Positions 9,369 through 18,314 of a stretch of 64,000 bases of DNA are shown here, piece after piece. Origin of the DNA: Noviherbaspirillum massiliense JC206 (GTDB taxonomy: Bacteria > Pseudomonadota > Gammaproteobacteria > Burkholderiales > Burkholderiaceae_D); assembly GCF_000312045.1 (NCBI RefSeq), contig NZ_HE978634.1:2559875-2623874 (forward strand). The letters are read 5' to 3'. Under the pieces are notes generated by a model that ran no database searches, had not been told where the DNA came from, and was given only the letters and a program-made list of their open reading frames with translations. The position numbers were made by a program, and so were the translations under genes. Numbering within the stretch: position 1 is the first letter of the stretch; every line of letters begins with the position of its first letter.

Positions 9369-10507
9369 CAGTGCTTACCGTTTCCAGCTAAATGTCCATA
9401 GATTGCCTCAAACCGTTGACGAGCGCGGTCCATGGTGAATTCCTCATATATCCTTGCTTTTGCCTTCTGCCCCAATTTTTGGCGCATGGCCGGGGTCATT
9501 GTCAGCAGATTTTCCAGTCCTTGAGCAAGGGCTGCAGCATTCTCTCTGGGCACGACGACACCGGTATCCTTCACCAACACAGCAGCATCACCGACATCCG
9601 TTACCACACATGGCAGACCCATGGCCATTGCCTCACCAACCGAAAGGGGAAAAGCTTCCGTACGCGAATGGAGGCACAGCATATCCATCGCCGCCAGGCA
9701 TACCGGCACATCAGCACGTTCACCCAAAAGCACAAAACGATGCGGATGGCCTGTCTCCGTAATCCACCTTGCCAGCTCCCTGTTGGCTGGAACCAAATCA
9801 CGACCGACCAGCAAAAAACGAACATGCGGATAACGATTAGCAAGCAGGGTCGCTGCGCGGACAAAATTATGGTGATCTTTGACTGCATGGAAACGTCCCA
9901 GGCTGCCGATCACCACATCCTTTTCGCCAAATCCGCACTCGGTCCGCATGACCGCCCGTTGTTCAGCCGTCGCAACCAGTCGGGAAACGTCAAAACCATT
10001 GGGGATAACTATCATGCGCCTGGCATCGTAGCCTGCTCTTATATGTGCTTTCTTCGCCGCTTCAGCTACACAAACGATAGTGTGAGGCACGAATTCAGAG
10101 ATCCATGCACATAGCTTTTGAACGAGTTGAGTAGTCCACGCCTCACCGGTTTTTAACTCTGTTGAATGCACTCCCCAGATCACGTGCCGATTGCCTGCCA
10201 AACGCGCTGCTATGCCACCCAGAAAATCGGCATGATACATCCAAGTTTGGACGATGTCAGGACGTAACGCACGGATACGCCGCACAAGTTGCCAAAGTGC
10301 GCGTGGAAAGGCCAGCGGTGAATGCATATTCAATGCTTGCACTTCAATTCCAAGTGCCTGCAACTGCTGCCCCACCTTGCCAATGGTGGTAAGCGAAATC
10401 ACCATGTGCCGAAAAGTTTTATTGCCAAGATGTGATTCAATCAGGCGCTTGAGCATGGATTCTGCGCCACCGACATCAAGACCTGTGATGATGTGAATGA
10501 TCAGCAT
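9368..10507 (-). CDS. Glycosyltransferase family 4
   Basis: A 379-residue GT-B enzyme. The N-terminus has ITGLDVGGAESMLKRL, the usual G-rich acceptor-domain opening. The donor site carries EAFPLSVGEAMAMGLPCV (E-x7-E) and VTDVGDAAVLV. Full length for the family and no membrane segments. It is one of three consecutive GT4 genes leading into the amidotransferase and overlaps it by one base. The donor sugar and linkage cannot be read from sequence. Confidence 0.87.
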   Translation of the reverse strand: MLIIHIITGLDVGGAESMLKRLIESHLGNKTFRHMVISLTTIGKVGQQLQALGIEVQALNMHSPLAFPRALWQLVRRIRALRPDIVQTWMYHADFLGGIAARLAGNRHVIWGVHSTELKTGEAWTTQLVQKLCAWISEFVPHTIVCVAEAAKKAHIRAGYDARRMIVIPNGFDVSRLVATAEQRAVMRTECGFGEKDVVIGSLGRFHAVKDHHNFVRAATLLANRYPHVRFLLVGRDLVPANRELARWITETGHPHRFVLLGERADVPVCLAAMDMLCLHSRTEAFPLSVGEAMAMGLPCVVTDVGDAAVLVKDTGVVVPRENAAALAQGLENLLTMTPAMRQKLGQKAKARIYEEFTMDRARQRFEAIYGHLAGNGKH

Positions 10508-10658
10508 GTAAGGTGCAGCTTAAAGATGAAGAGAACCGCTTCCGGAGAAGAAGCCGTTTTCTCGTTGCAAAATCCTGACAAACAATAGAACTCGTGGATA
10601 TTTAACATACATGCTTTCATGCCTTGTGCCTCGACGGCATGTTTGTGGCAGACGAAAC

Positions 10659-11777
10659 TCAAGGCACTGCGTCAGCAAACAACTCCGCTGCATAGCAGTT
10701 CACAATTCCTTCAATCCTGTATGGTTCGATTACAGTTGACGGCACCTGTGCATCGTGAGGCATGCGCTGGATTGCCTGCGCCAACCCCTCCGCTGTCAGA
10801 GACTCGGCCAGGATGCATCCCTCTGCTCGTTCGAGAATCTCCTTCACCCCTCCAGGCGATGGAGCGGCAATCACTGGCGTTCCGCAAGCTAGCGCCTCCA
10901 GCACGACATTCGGAAAGCCTTCGAGCCGAGAACTCATTACAAAGGCATCGGCCTTGGCAAAGAAGGGATACGGATTTTTCTGAAAACCGGCAAACCGCAC
11001 TTGCTGGGCCACGCCACTATCCCTGGCCAAACGCTCCAGATCAGTCCTCAACGGGCCTTCACCCAGGATAGTGAGCCGAAGACGAGGATTACCACAGAGC
11101 GCCAATGCAGTGATCAGAAGATCGAAACCCTTCTCATGGGACAATCGACCCGCGGCGAGAAGGTGAACGGGGATTTCATTGCCGCCCCCACCTCCCCTTT
11201 CGAACCCCGTAATCAACGCCTCCTCAGCCAATTGATGGATACGTTCCACATCTACCGGATTGTGGATGACTACGGCCCTGTCTTTCGGAAAGGCAAAGCT
11301 CTCCACGAGATCGTCGCGCATGTAATACGACTGGCAAACGACTTTGTCAAAGCGACCATAAAAGTGACGATAGGCCCACCTCCACAACTCGGGTCGTCGA
11401 TAACGACGAATGATTTCAGAGACGATGCTGGTCTCCCGCGCTAAATAACGCACTCCGTCCGGCAGAAGCGGCCGAATAATGGCCAGCGCCAGATTGAGGT
11501 GTCCCAAGGTGGAAAAGACAACGTCCGGTCGTCGTTGCCAAATGAGTTGTACAATTTTCGGCAGCGCGTATCGCACACGTTCACACTTCAGATCAATGAA
11601 TTCCACATCCTCGGGTATGGCATCCCGGTGGACAGCTTTACGTGTGTCGATGACCGCCAGCGTCAACTGGAACTTTGAACGATCCAGATAGCGCAGCAGG
11701 GTGGCGATCACCCGTTCCGCTCCGCCGCCACCGAGGCTCGGGATAACAAATAAAATGCGACGGCGAGATTCAGCCAT
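10659..11777 (-). CDS. Glycosyltransferase family 4
   Basis: A 372-residue GT-B enzyme with FVIPSLGGGGAERVIATLL at the N-terminus and EGFPNVVLEALACGTPVIA in the donor-binding domain. The phosphate-binding segment AGRLSHEKGFDLLI is also seen. It resembles GalNAc/Gal-transferring GT4 proteins of O-antigen loci. It is separated from the next gene by 151 bases in which no gene was recognised. Donor unknown. Confidence 0.87.
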   Translation of the reverse strand: MAESRRRILFVIPSLGGGGAERVIATLLRYLDRSKFQLTLAVIDTRKAVHRDAIPEDVEFIDLKCERVRYALPKIVQLIWQRRPDVVFSTLGHLNLALAIIRPLLPDGVRYLARETSIVSEIIRRYRRPELWRWAYRHFYGRFDKVVCQSYYMRDDLVESFAFPKDRAVVIHNPVDVERIHQLAEEALITGFERGGGGGNEIPVHLLAAGRLSHEKGFDLLITALALCGNPRLRLTILGEGPLRTDLERLARDSGVAQQVRFAGFQKNPYPFFAKADAFVMSSRLEGFPNVVLEALACGTPVIAAPSPGGVKEILERAEGCILAESLTAEGLAQAIQRMPHDAQVPSTVIEPYRIEGIVNCYAAELFADAVP

Positions 11778-11980
11778 AAGCCAGCTGCCTCCTTACACAT
11801 AGAAACGAAAAAGGCCACACAGCCACTCGGTCATGCTTGGGCACTCTGCTCATTTCGAAGACGGGCAAACGGGATCAGTGACATGGTCCTTACCTGGTTC
11901 ATTCACAAAACCTCAAACGCTCACTTGGCAGCAGCTCACCCCATGGTACCGACTCAACATTGTCGAACACGGCATTCATG

Positions 11981-13096
11981 TCATCGAGCGCTCGCTTTAA
12001 ATAACTCTTCCCACATACCGGCAATCCGCTCCATGGAGAAGCGATCCCGAGCCTCCACTGCACGCGCAGCCAGGCTCTGACGCATCTCATCATCGCCCAT
12101 CACTCGATCCAGCACAGCGGTCAGACCGGCCACATCTTCCGGGGGCACCAGCAGGCCATCCACCTCGTGGCGAATGATTTCTCGCGGTCCGGTATCACAG
12201 TCAAAGCTCACCGCTGGCACACCGTAGGTCAATGCTTCCGCCAGGGTATTGCCAAAACCTTCGAAGCGCGAGCTCATTACGTAGAGATCGGCTCGTTCGT
12301 ACCACTCGCCTACATTACCTGCTCGACCGGGGAGAAAAATGCGCTCTTCTAATTCTGCTGCCCGTAATTGCGCTTGCAGTGCGTGGCTTTGGGGGCCGTC
12401 GCCAAGAATCACCAAGTCCCAGCTGGGGTGTTTATGCGCGAGATTAGCGAACGCTTCTATCAACCAATCAAAACCCTTGTACTCGACTAACCGTCCGGCA
12501 GCCAGCATCAGTTTTCGCCCAGGCCGGCAGACCGCATCAGGACTCAACCTGGGCTCTTGTACTGGCAATGGCCAAGGGGCCGCGTTGGGTATGACGGGCA
12601 CTCGCCGAGCGCTCGTATGGACCTTGAGCCAATGGGCGCTTTCGCTGGTCAGCGCCGTTACGGCATCGAGCCATCTATAGGCAAGGCGACGCAACCGTTC
12701 CCATAAAGCGCTCAAAGGATATTGCGGAGGATGGGTATGCTCTGAGCCTATGACTCGAACGTTCAGGCCGAAAGCTGCCATGGCAAGCAGCACATTGGCA
12801 GTGGTCATCATAGCCAAGGCAATGCGCGGCCTAATCTCGCGCAGCACTCGGCGAAGCGCGAGCACCCGATGCAGATTCTGCAGCAATCCTGCCAATACGT
12901 TCCCACTATCTCCGTCAGAATTTAGCGCGACGCGCTTGACCGACGGATGCAACTCGTAGAAGTCAAGGCTCCGGGGTGCAAGGGTGACGATGGTGATCTC
13001 CCATCCTTTAGCCGCCCAATAATTTGCCATGTTGGCCGTTACCCGTTCCGCGCCACCACTCCCCATGGAATGAATAAAAATGACCAAGTCATTCAT
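11981..13096 (-). CDS. Glycosyltransferase family 4
   Basis: A 371-residue GT-B enzyme related in layout to the preceding one: IHSMGSGGAERVTANMA near the N-terminus, AGRLVEYKGFDWLIEAF, and EGFGNTLAEALTYGVPAVS with the E-x7-E pair. The ATG at 13096 is chosen over a TTG at 13105. It follows the FkbM methyltransferase by about 11 bases. About 200 bases without a recognisable gene lie between it and the next GT4 gene. Confidence 0.86.
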   Translation of the reverse strand: MNDLVIFIHSMGSGGAERVTANMANYWAAKGWEITIVTLAPRSLDFYELHPSVKRVALNSDGDSGNVLAGLLQNLHRVLALRRVLREIRPRIALAMMTTANVLLAMAAFGLNVRVIGSEHTHPPQYPLSALWERLRRLAYRWLDAVTALTSESAHWLKVHTSARRVPVIPNAAPWPLPVQEPRLSPDAVCRPGRKLMLAAGRLVEYKGFDWLIEAFANLAHKHPSWDLVILGDGPQSHALQAQLRAAELEERIFLPGRAGNVGEWYERADLYVMSSRFEGFGNTLAEALTYGVPAVSFDCDTGPREIIRHEVDGLLVPPEDVAGLTAVLDRVMGDDEMRQSLAARAVEARDRFSMERIAGMWEELFKASAR

Positions 13097-13107
13097 TTGC
13101 ACCAACG

Positions 13108-13980
13108 TCAGGTGGGGTAAGCAATAACGTTTTGAAAGTCTTCCAGTGATGCATCCCGGATTGGCTGCGTCTTTCCGCCTGTGACGATTTTTTCGATTCG
13201 ATAGCCCGCGCCCTCAAGCCAATTCACCAATGCCTCCGGCTCATAACCGGCAGCCCGGCAGGTATCCCTCCCGATTTCGAGGATTAATATTGGTCGACAA
13301 GTTGCCAAAGTATTCACTGCGCCACGCAAGGCAATCCATTCCGCCCCCTCAATGTCCAGCTTAATGAGGTTCACTCGAGGGACCTCCAGGTCGCGGAGTA
13401 CATCATCCAGCCGCCTAACCGGTACCACTTCGCGAGCATGATGACGAGATTCAGAGGCAAAGAGTGTCGGCAAACCTTCATTTCTTGTTCCGTCGAAGAA
13501 CAACTTCGGCTCGTCGTAAATTGGCAAATTTCCTTCTTGCTCACCTAAGGCAACCGGAACGACCTGGACATTTCTATAATTGTTCAGCTTTACATTTTCG
13601 AGCAAGCGCTGTCTATATTCCGAAACCGGCTCAAAGGCAATTACTCTGCCCTTCGGAACAGTCTTGGCGATGGCAATAGAGAATTCACCCTGATTAGCTC
13701 CAATATCAAGAAACACGCTGTCTGCATCCAGCAATTTTTCGATTATCGTTAACTGGTCTCCGGAATAGCTGCCGCGGAAGAATATCTGTCCGCCCATGTG
13801 CTCCCTTAAAAAGCAGTTAAATTTGGCATTCCCACGGAAGTCATTAATTACCAAAGGTGAATGCGGCGCATGTCTTGCAGCCCAACGGCGAACAAATTCA
13901 CAAAGTCGCCCTAATCCAATTCCTCTAATTCGATAAGCAGGACGAGTGAAGCGACGTAGAGTGTAATAAACATTCGTCAT
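13108..13980 (-). CDS. FkbM-family methyltransferase
   Basis: A 290-residue SAM-dependent methyltransferase of the FkbM type, which usually O-methylates sugars. Motif I is FLDIGANQGEFSIAIAK. The later motif LIKLDIEGAEWIALRGA is the family hallmark. Its ATG overlaps the upstream flippase stop by four bases (13977-13980), so the two are translationally coupled. A role in methylating a residue of the exported glycan is inferred from context. Confidence 0.88.
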   Translation of the reverse strand: MTNVYYTLRRFTRPAYRIRGIGLGRLCEFVRRWAARHAPHSPLVINDFRGNAKFNCFLREHMGGQIFFRGSYSGDQLTIIEKLLDADSVFLDIGANQGEFSIAIAKTVPKGRVIAFEPVSEYRQRLLENVKLNNYRNVQVVPVALGEQEGNLPIYDEPKLFFDGTRNEGLPTLFASESRHHAREVVPVRRLDDVLRDLEVPRVNLIKLDIEGAEWIALRGAVNTLATCRPILILEIGRDTCRAAGYEPEALVNWLEGAGYRIEKIVTGGKTQPIRDASLEDFQNVIAYPT

Positions 13981-15308
13981 TTTTTTGCCTTTCTCCCAAC
14001 GAACCCAAGCAGCAAAAGTGTTATTGCATACATCAGAGACGTCGCAAGAACAATCCCTTTTAATTTCAAAATTGGAACAAGAATTATCATGGCAAGCAGT
14101 TTTATCAATAGATTGGCTCCTGCTACAGCCGCAATTGCCCTATGCTTTCCCTGACTGGCCAGCAGCGAAACCAGAACGATGCTCGGAAAATAAAACGGCA
14201 ACTGAGCCATTCCATAACGCAGGACTTCTGTTACAGCCTCAGTTTGCTGAGCTGAGAATGCTCCGCGTTCAAAGAGCAATTTCACACCCCAAGGCGCCAT
14301 CCACCAACCAACAATCATGGCGGCCATGCCGAGCGCGAACAGGATGCGTACCCACCGCACCGCAACATGATGCGTTTGCCCTCCTCCCAAGGCTTGAGCG
14401 CGAGAGAAAACCGGCAGCGTGGCGCGGGATACCGCTGTGGCGCCCAATGCAAGAATCAGGGCGAGAACGCGGTTTGCGTAGCTAAGCGTGGCGATGGCTC
14501 CCGAGCCTATGCGGGCAGCAAAAAACTGATCGATGATTCCTGTGAAGCTCATCAATGCCTGCCCTGCCAGCATTACACCGAAGCCCTGCCAAAAAAAATT
14601 CCATTGAGGAGATTGGTGGGTAAAGAGTGGCGCCTCGATTTCCCTGCTCCTGGCTAATGGGAAGGCCAAACCCGCCGAATGAAGGACAAAGCCGGCAAGA
14701 GTTCCCCATACCAGAGGCTCCGCGTGATCACCTGGCAAAATTAATAAGGCCGCCAAAATAGCTAGCGCCGGCACACTTTCCAGCAGCGTGTTGGCGTGGC
14801 GTCCATTGGCGAGCATCCAGGCTGAAAAAAGGCTGATGAGAATACCCAGAGGACCCAGCAGAGCCAGGCGCGGCACCATGTCAACTGCTGCGGCTGTGGC
14901 TGTGGATGAGAGGCCTGCCAATGGTGAGCGAATCAGCAATGGCAAACCGAACCATGCCAGCAAGGCCAGTACCAGACCAAGCAGGAGGGCCAACCCCAAC
15001 AGTTCTGCCCGAAAGCGCGGCAGTTCCGACGACGCTTCCTGCCGGATGCGGGCAACCAAGGGCAGGAGCACAATCGTCAGGACACTAAACCATACAGCCA
15101 CCGGCCAGTTGATCAAATTGAAGATGAATAAATAAGCATCAACCTCGTCGCTGACTCCATAACGCCAGGCGATCGCCATTTCCTTTGCCGCTCCGGCCAA
15201 CTTGCCAAGGAAGACGAAAAATGCCACCCAGGCCATACCGCGGGCGATCGCGTGATGATCAGGGTGCGCAGTATGGATACGCGCCCTTATCGCACTAAAT
15301 ACCTTCAT
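13977..15308 (-). CDS. MurJ/MviN-like lipid-linked oligosaccharide flippase
   Basis: A 443-residue polytopic membrane protein of the MOP superfamily with about 12 hydrophobic segments. The N-terminal stretch GKLAGAAKEMAIAWRYGVSDEVD resembles MurJ, where the Arg-rich loops bind the lipid-linked pyrophosphate. It is shorter than housekeeping MurJ (usually just over 500 residues, 14 helices), so it is more likely a dedicated O-unit flippase that replaces Wzx here. It heads the operon that continues into FkbM and the GT4 genes. No Wzy polymerase was found in the window. Confidence 0.8.
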   Translation of the reverse strand: MKVFSAIRARIHTAHPDHHAIARGMAWVAFFVFLGKLAGAAKEMAIAWRYGVSDEVDAYLFIFNLINWPVAVWFSVLTIVLLPLVARIRQEASSELPRFRAELLGLALLLGLVLALLAWFGLPLLIRSPLAGLSSTATAAAVDMVPRLALLGPLGILISLFSAWMLANGRHANTLLESVPALAILAALLILPGDHAEPLVWGTLAGFVLHSAGLAFPLARSREIEAPLFTHQSPQWNFFWQGFGVMLAGQALMSFTGIIDQFFAARIGSGAIATLSYANRVLALILALGATAVSRATLPVFSRAQALGGGQTHHVAVRWVRILFALGMAAMIVGWWMAPWGVKLLFERGAFSAQQTEAVTEVLRYGMAQLPFYFPSIVLVSLLASQGKHRAIAAVAGANLLIKLLAMIILVPILKLKGIVLATSLMYAITLLLLGFVGRKAKK

Positions 15309-15686
15309 AGGGGAAGATCGGGTTTCGAATGGCGCTTCTGCAATCCAGCCATGTCGGAGCAGACCTGCAGGTGTTGAATCGACAAAATCCGGTGCCGCAA
15401 AAATATACAGACTGCCTGTCCTTCATGCAGCTTTGCAGTTGCATGAAACGCGGATCGAGGGCACAAGTTTTGCCAAGGCTCTTTGCGAGGGAAGAGATGG
15501 AAATCGCATAAAATTACCGATCGCGCATTTGGTTGACACATTTTACGTGGCGCAATGGTAGCACGCGATGCTACGATAAATACTCTCCGTCGTGATTATC
15601 TGCCGTGATCATGCAAAATAATCGATGCCGGAATGTCTGTTCGATCCGACATGGCGCGTCAGGCGACCTGCCAGGCTAACGGCACA
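15309..15686. other. Intergenic stretch, 378 bases, no gene
   Basis: No convincing coding sequence lies between the flippase start and the WecA-like gene end. A short perfect inverted repeat (GTAGCA, five-base loop, TGCTAC) is at 15558-15574. The stretch probably holds the promoter for the leftward flippase operon, but no clear -35/-10 pair could be assigned. Confidence 0.5.
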
Positions 15687-16781
15687 TCATCTTCTCTTCC
15701 CCAAAATCATCCAGCGCGGCGACCTGAACCGAACGATCCGGGCATAGAGCCAGATATAGCTCACGATGAACAGCAGACTGAATACCATCAACACCCAAGT
15801 ATGCTGCCAGAACAGGGTTGCCGGCGCCACGGCCATCAGTGAGAGCAGCCACAGATAAGGAGAAGTTATGGCATTTTGCCGGGTCAGCGCCTGTGCGTCG
15901 CGGTCGCCTACTGCCCAGACTGCTATCCGGCGGAAAATCAGGCTGTGCAGGTGAATGCCGTCCGGGGCCCCGGGAGATTGCCCCCGCAAGAAAAAGCGCC
16001 GGTATACGGAGAAAAGCGTCTCAAATACCGGATAAATCAGCAAAAGCAATGCATACCAGGTTGACACTTCCGGATTGCGCATGACTAGCAGTATCGACAG
16101 TTCTCCCAGCATGAAACCCAGGAAGTAGGCGCCGCCATCGCCGAGGAAGATCAAGCCTGCCGGATAATTCCATATCAGAAAACCGGCAGTCGCCCCGGCA
16201 ACGATAAAAGCGGCAACCAATATGAACATATCGTTCACCTGCCACGCTACATAGCCAAGTGAGAAGAGCATGCAAATGGTAACGACGCTCGCCAAACCGT
16301 TGAACCCGTCGATAATATTGATTGCATTGGCGATCCCTGCTACAGCCAGCACCGTCAGGGGCAAGGCGATCCAGGCATATTTCAGCCACCAGACCGAAAA
16401 AAACCAGTCGATCCGCTCGATTCGAGCATCGAGAAAAAAATAGCCGACGGCAGCCGCAGCCATCGTCAGGATCAAGCGACGGCGAGGGCTTACCCGCTTG
16501 GTGAAATCCTCCACGATGCCGCCCAAGAATGCCACTCCGGAGCATGCCAGCAGCAGCAGAATTCCTTGGCCGATCAAAGGAGCACGCCATGTCGCAAACA
16601 GACTGGTCAATATGACGGAGGCGAAAATTCCTATTCCGCCAATTCGAGGCACGGCCGAGGAATGGACTTTCTGTACGCCTGACAGATCCGAATCCAGCGC
16701 AGCCTGATGCAACTTGGACTGCTTGATCAGGAGCAGTGTCAAAAGTGCGGATGCGATGAAGCTAATCAGAAAAGAAGACAT
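15687..16781 (-). CDS. Polyprenyl-phosphate HexNAc-1-phosphate transferase (WecA/WbpL family)
   Basis: A 364-residue polytopic enzyme that transfers a HexNAc-1-phosphate to undecaprenyl phosphate to start a glycan. Family features are VPRIGGIGIF, the NIIDGFNGLAS motif with the metal-binding Asp, GDGGAYFLGFMLGE, and the loop HLHSLIFRRI. About ten or eleven transmembrane segments are visible. The ATG at 16781 is chosen because hydrophobicity begins there, and an upstream in-frame start would add a polar 15-residue tail. It is the second initiating transferase of the locus, beside the PglC-like one at 2342-2902. Confidence 0.9.
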   Translation of the reverse strand: MSSFLISFIASALLTLLLIKQSKLHQAALDSDLSGVQKVHSSAVPRIGGIGIFASVILTSLFATWRAPLIGQGILLLLACSGVAFLGGIVEDFTKRVSPRRRLILTMAAAAVGYFFLDARIERIDWFFSVWWLKYAWIALPLTVLAVAGIANAINIIDGFNGLASVVTICMLFSLGYVAWQVNDMFILVAAFIVAGATAGFLIWNYPAGLIFLGDGGAYFLGFMLGELSILLVMRNPEVSTWYALLLLIYPVFETLFSVYRRFFLRGQSPGAPDGIHLHSLIFRRIAVWAVGDRDAQALTRQNAITSPYLWLLSLMAVAPATLFWQHTWVLMVFSLLFIVSYIWLYARIVRFRSPRWMILGKRR

Positions 16782-16952
16782 TGCTTTTACATGTTTGCAT
16801 CCAACCGTCAATCTTCCGGTATCCAATGCCAGCGTCGGCTGCTCTAAACAGGCGGCAAAATGGCTGATAGTTTAAACCAATGCAATACAATTAAGTTGCA
16901 AAACTTGCATCTCCGGCCTCGAAGCAACGAAGGAGTCGCTAGCGACTATTGC

Positions 16953-17792
16953 TTACCAGGCGTGTATGGACTGAAATTGCTCCAAAGCCGCTTGGTTAAC
17001 CGCGCTTCTCTCTTTGTCCAAGAACCAGCCCCATTTATTGAAGTAGAGAACTGCTGATCGAATATGGTGAAAGAGCAGCTTTCTATTTTTATAGGAACCC
17101 TTCACATACTCATGGGTGATTGACACAAGCGGGAAATACACCGTCCTGGCAACGCGTCCGATCCGCCTGGACAAGTCGACGTCCTCCAAATACATGAAGA
17201 AGCGCTCGTCGAATCCACCAACCTCGCCCAATACCGAGGTCCGAATAAACATGAAACAGCCAGACAGCGCCGGCACATCCATGATTTTTTCGTAGCCGCT
17301 CATGCGCAGTTCATAACGGTCAATCCAGCCAAAAGATTTATAGAGCCCCGGCGCGAAGCGGCGCATTAACAAGTCCAATGGTGTTGGCAACAGCTTGCAC
17401 AAATGCTGCCGACTTCCGTCGGGATAACGTATGTCCGGCATGATCATTCCGACGTCGGTATGTTCTTGCATGAACTCGGTAAGAGCCGGAATAACGTCAC
17501 TATTAAAGTATGTGTCCGGATTGAGCACCAAGTGATACGCGGCTCCCCTTTCAATGGCACTTTGAATCGCGACGTTGTGGCCTGCACCGAATCCTGGATT
17601 TTCGGGCAAATGAATATAAGCCACACCAAAGTTTCGGGCCACCGCGGCTAGTCCGTCGTCCGGCGAATTATCAACCAAGGTCACCCACAACTCTGGAGAA
17701 TCTGAGTGTGGACAGGAAGCAAGGCTATTTAATACCCGGGCGATTTGTTCCGGCGCATTCTGATAGCAAACCACTGAACAGCTAATGAGCAT
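16953..17792 (-). CDS. Glycosyltransferase family 2 (rhamnosyltransferase-like)
   Basis: A 279-residue GT-A inverting enzyme. It opens with LISCSVVCYQNAPEQIARVL. It has the metal-binding motif VLNPDTYFN and the GGFDERFFMYLEDVDLSRRI acceptor-side motif shared by bacterial rhamnosyltransferases. Length is typical. It lies upstream of the WecA-like gene on the same strand with a gap of about 170 bases. L-rhamnose as donor is plausible because rfbBDAC is in the window, but this is inference. Confidence 0.86.
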   Translation of the reverse strand: MLISCSVVCYQNAPEQIARVLNSLASCPHSDSPELWVTLVDNSPDDGLAAVARNFGVAYIHLPENPGFGAGHNVAIQSAIERGAAYHLVLNPDTYFNSDVIPALTEFMQEHTDVGMIMPDIRYPDGSRQHLCKLLPTPLDLLMRRFAPGLYKSFGWIDRYELRMSGYEKIMDVPALSGCFMFIRTSVLGEVGGFDERFFMYLEDVDLSRRIGRVARTVYFPLVSITHEYVKGSYKNRKLLFHHIRSAVLYFNKWGWFLDKERSAVNQAALEQFQSIHAW

Positions 17793-17894
17793 TAATCCAC
17801 CTTGTTAAGGACTCGGAACATAGTTCAAGTGCCAATGCTTTAAAAGCGGAATCAACCCAGATTACTCAAAACACCCTTTCTATCCGGAGTGTTT

Positions 17895-18311
17895 TTATCG
17901 GAATACTGTATTTACAGAAGAAGCAACGGCAATGCCGACCAAAACTCCAGCCGCAATCTCGATTCGACTGTGCCCGATCCGCTCTCGCAAGCACTCCGTC
18001 AAGCCTTCTGATGAAAACAATCTATTAATAGCAGCAGCTTGCCTTCCTACTTGCTTACGCAAGCTATTTGCATCAAGCATGACGATAAACGCAATGGTTA
18101 CCGCGACACCAAAGGCGGGATGAGAGATTCCTTCTTTGAGCGCGATAAGCGTGGCCGTACTACTTACGATAGCACTATGATTGCTCGGCAGCCCCCCGTA
18201 ACCAATCAATCCGAATGCAAATGTTTTTGAACGTACGCTGTTAATTATGAATTTCAGTGTGCCAGCAACCAGCCATGCCGCAAATGGCGTAATCACATAT
18301 GAAATACTCAC
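17895..18311 (-). CDS. Divergent PAP2 / DUF212 family phosphatase
   Basis: A 138-residue membrane protein with the divergent-PAP2 signature GYGGLPSNHSA at about 37-47 and a following IVMLDANSLRKQVGRQA helix. In mycobacteria the analogous phosphatase removes the 5-phosphate from decaprenyl-phosphoryl-5-phosphoribose. It starts with GTG directly after the UbiA-type stop, using AAAGGA as ribosome-binding site, so the two are almost certainly one operon. One substitution stands out: PSNHSA where PSSHSA is more common. The pairing with a phosphoribosyl transferase is the strongest functional clue. Confidence 0.82.
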   Translation of the reverse strand: MSISYVITPFAAWLVAGTLKFIINSVRSKTFAFGLIGYGGLPSNHSAIVSSTATLIALKEGISHPAFGVAVTIAFIVMLDANSLRKQVGRQAAAINRLFSSEGLTECLRERIGHSRIEIAAGVLVGIAVASSVNTVFR

Positions 18312-18314
18312 GGA

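Noticed and set aside
15305-15541. 78-codon leftward frame upstream of the flippase
   Set aside because: It overlaps the flippase start, has no family resemblance and a composition like spacer DNA, with no good ribosome-binding site.
15558-15574. Short inverted repeat as an operator or terminator
   Set aside because: A six-base stem with no T-run and no known operator similarity; it could be chance.
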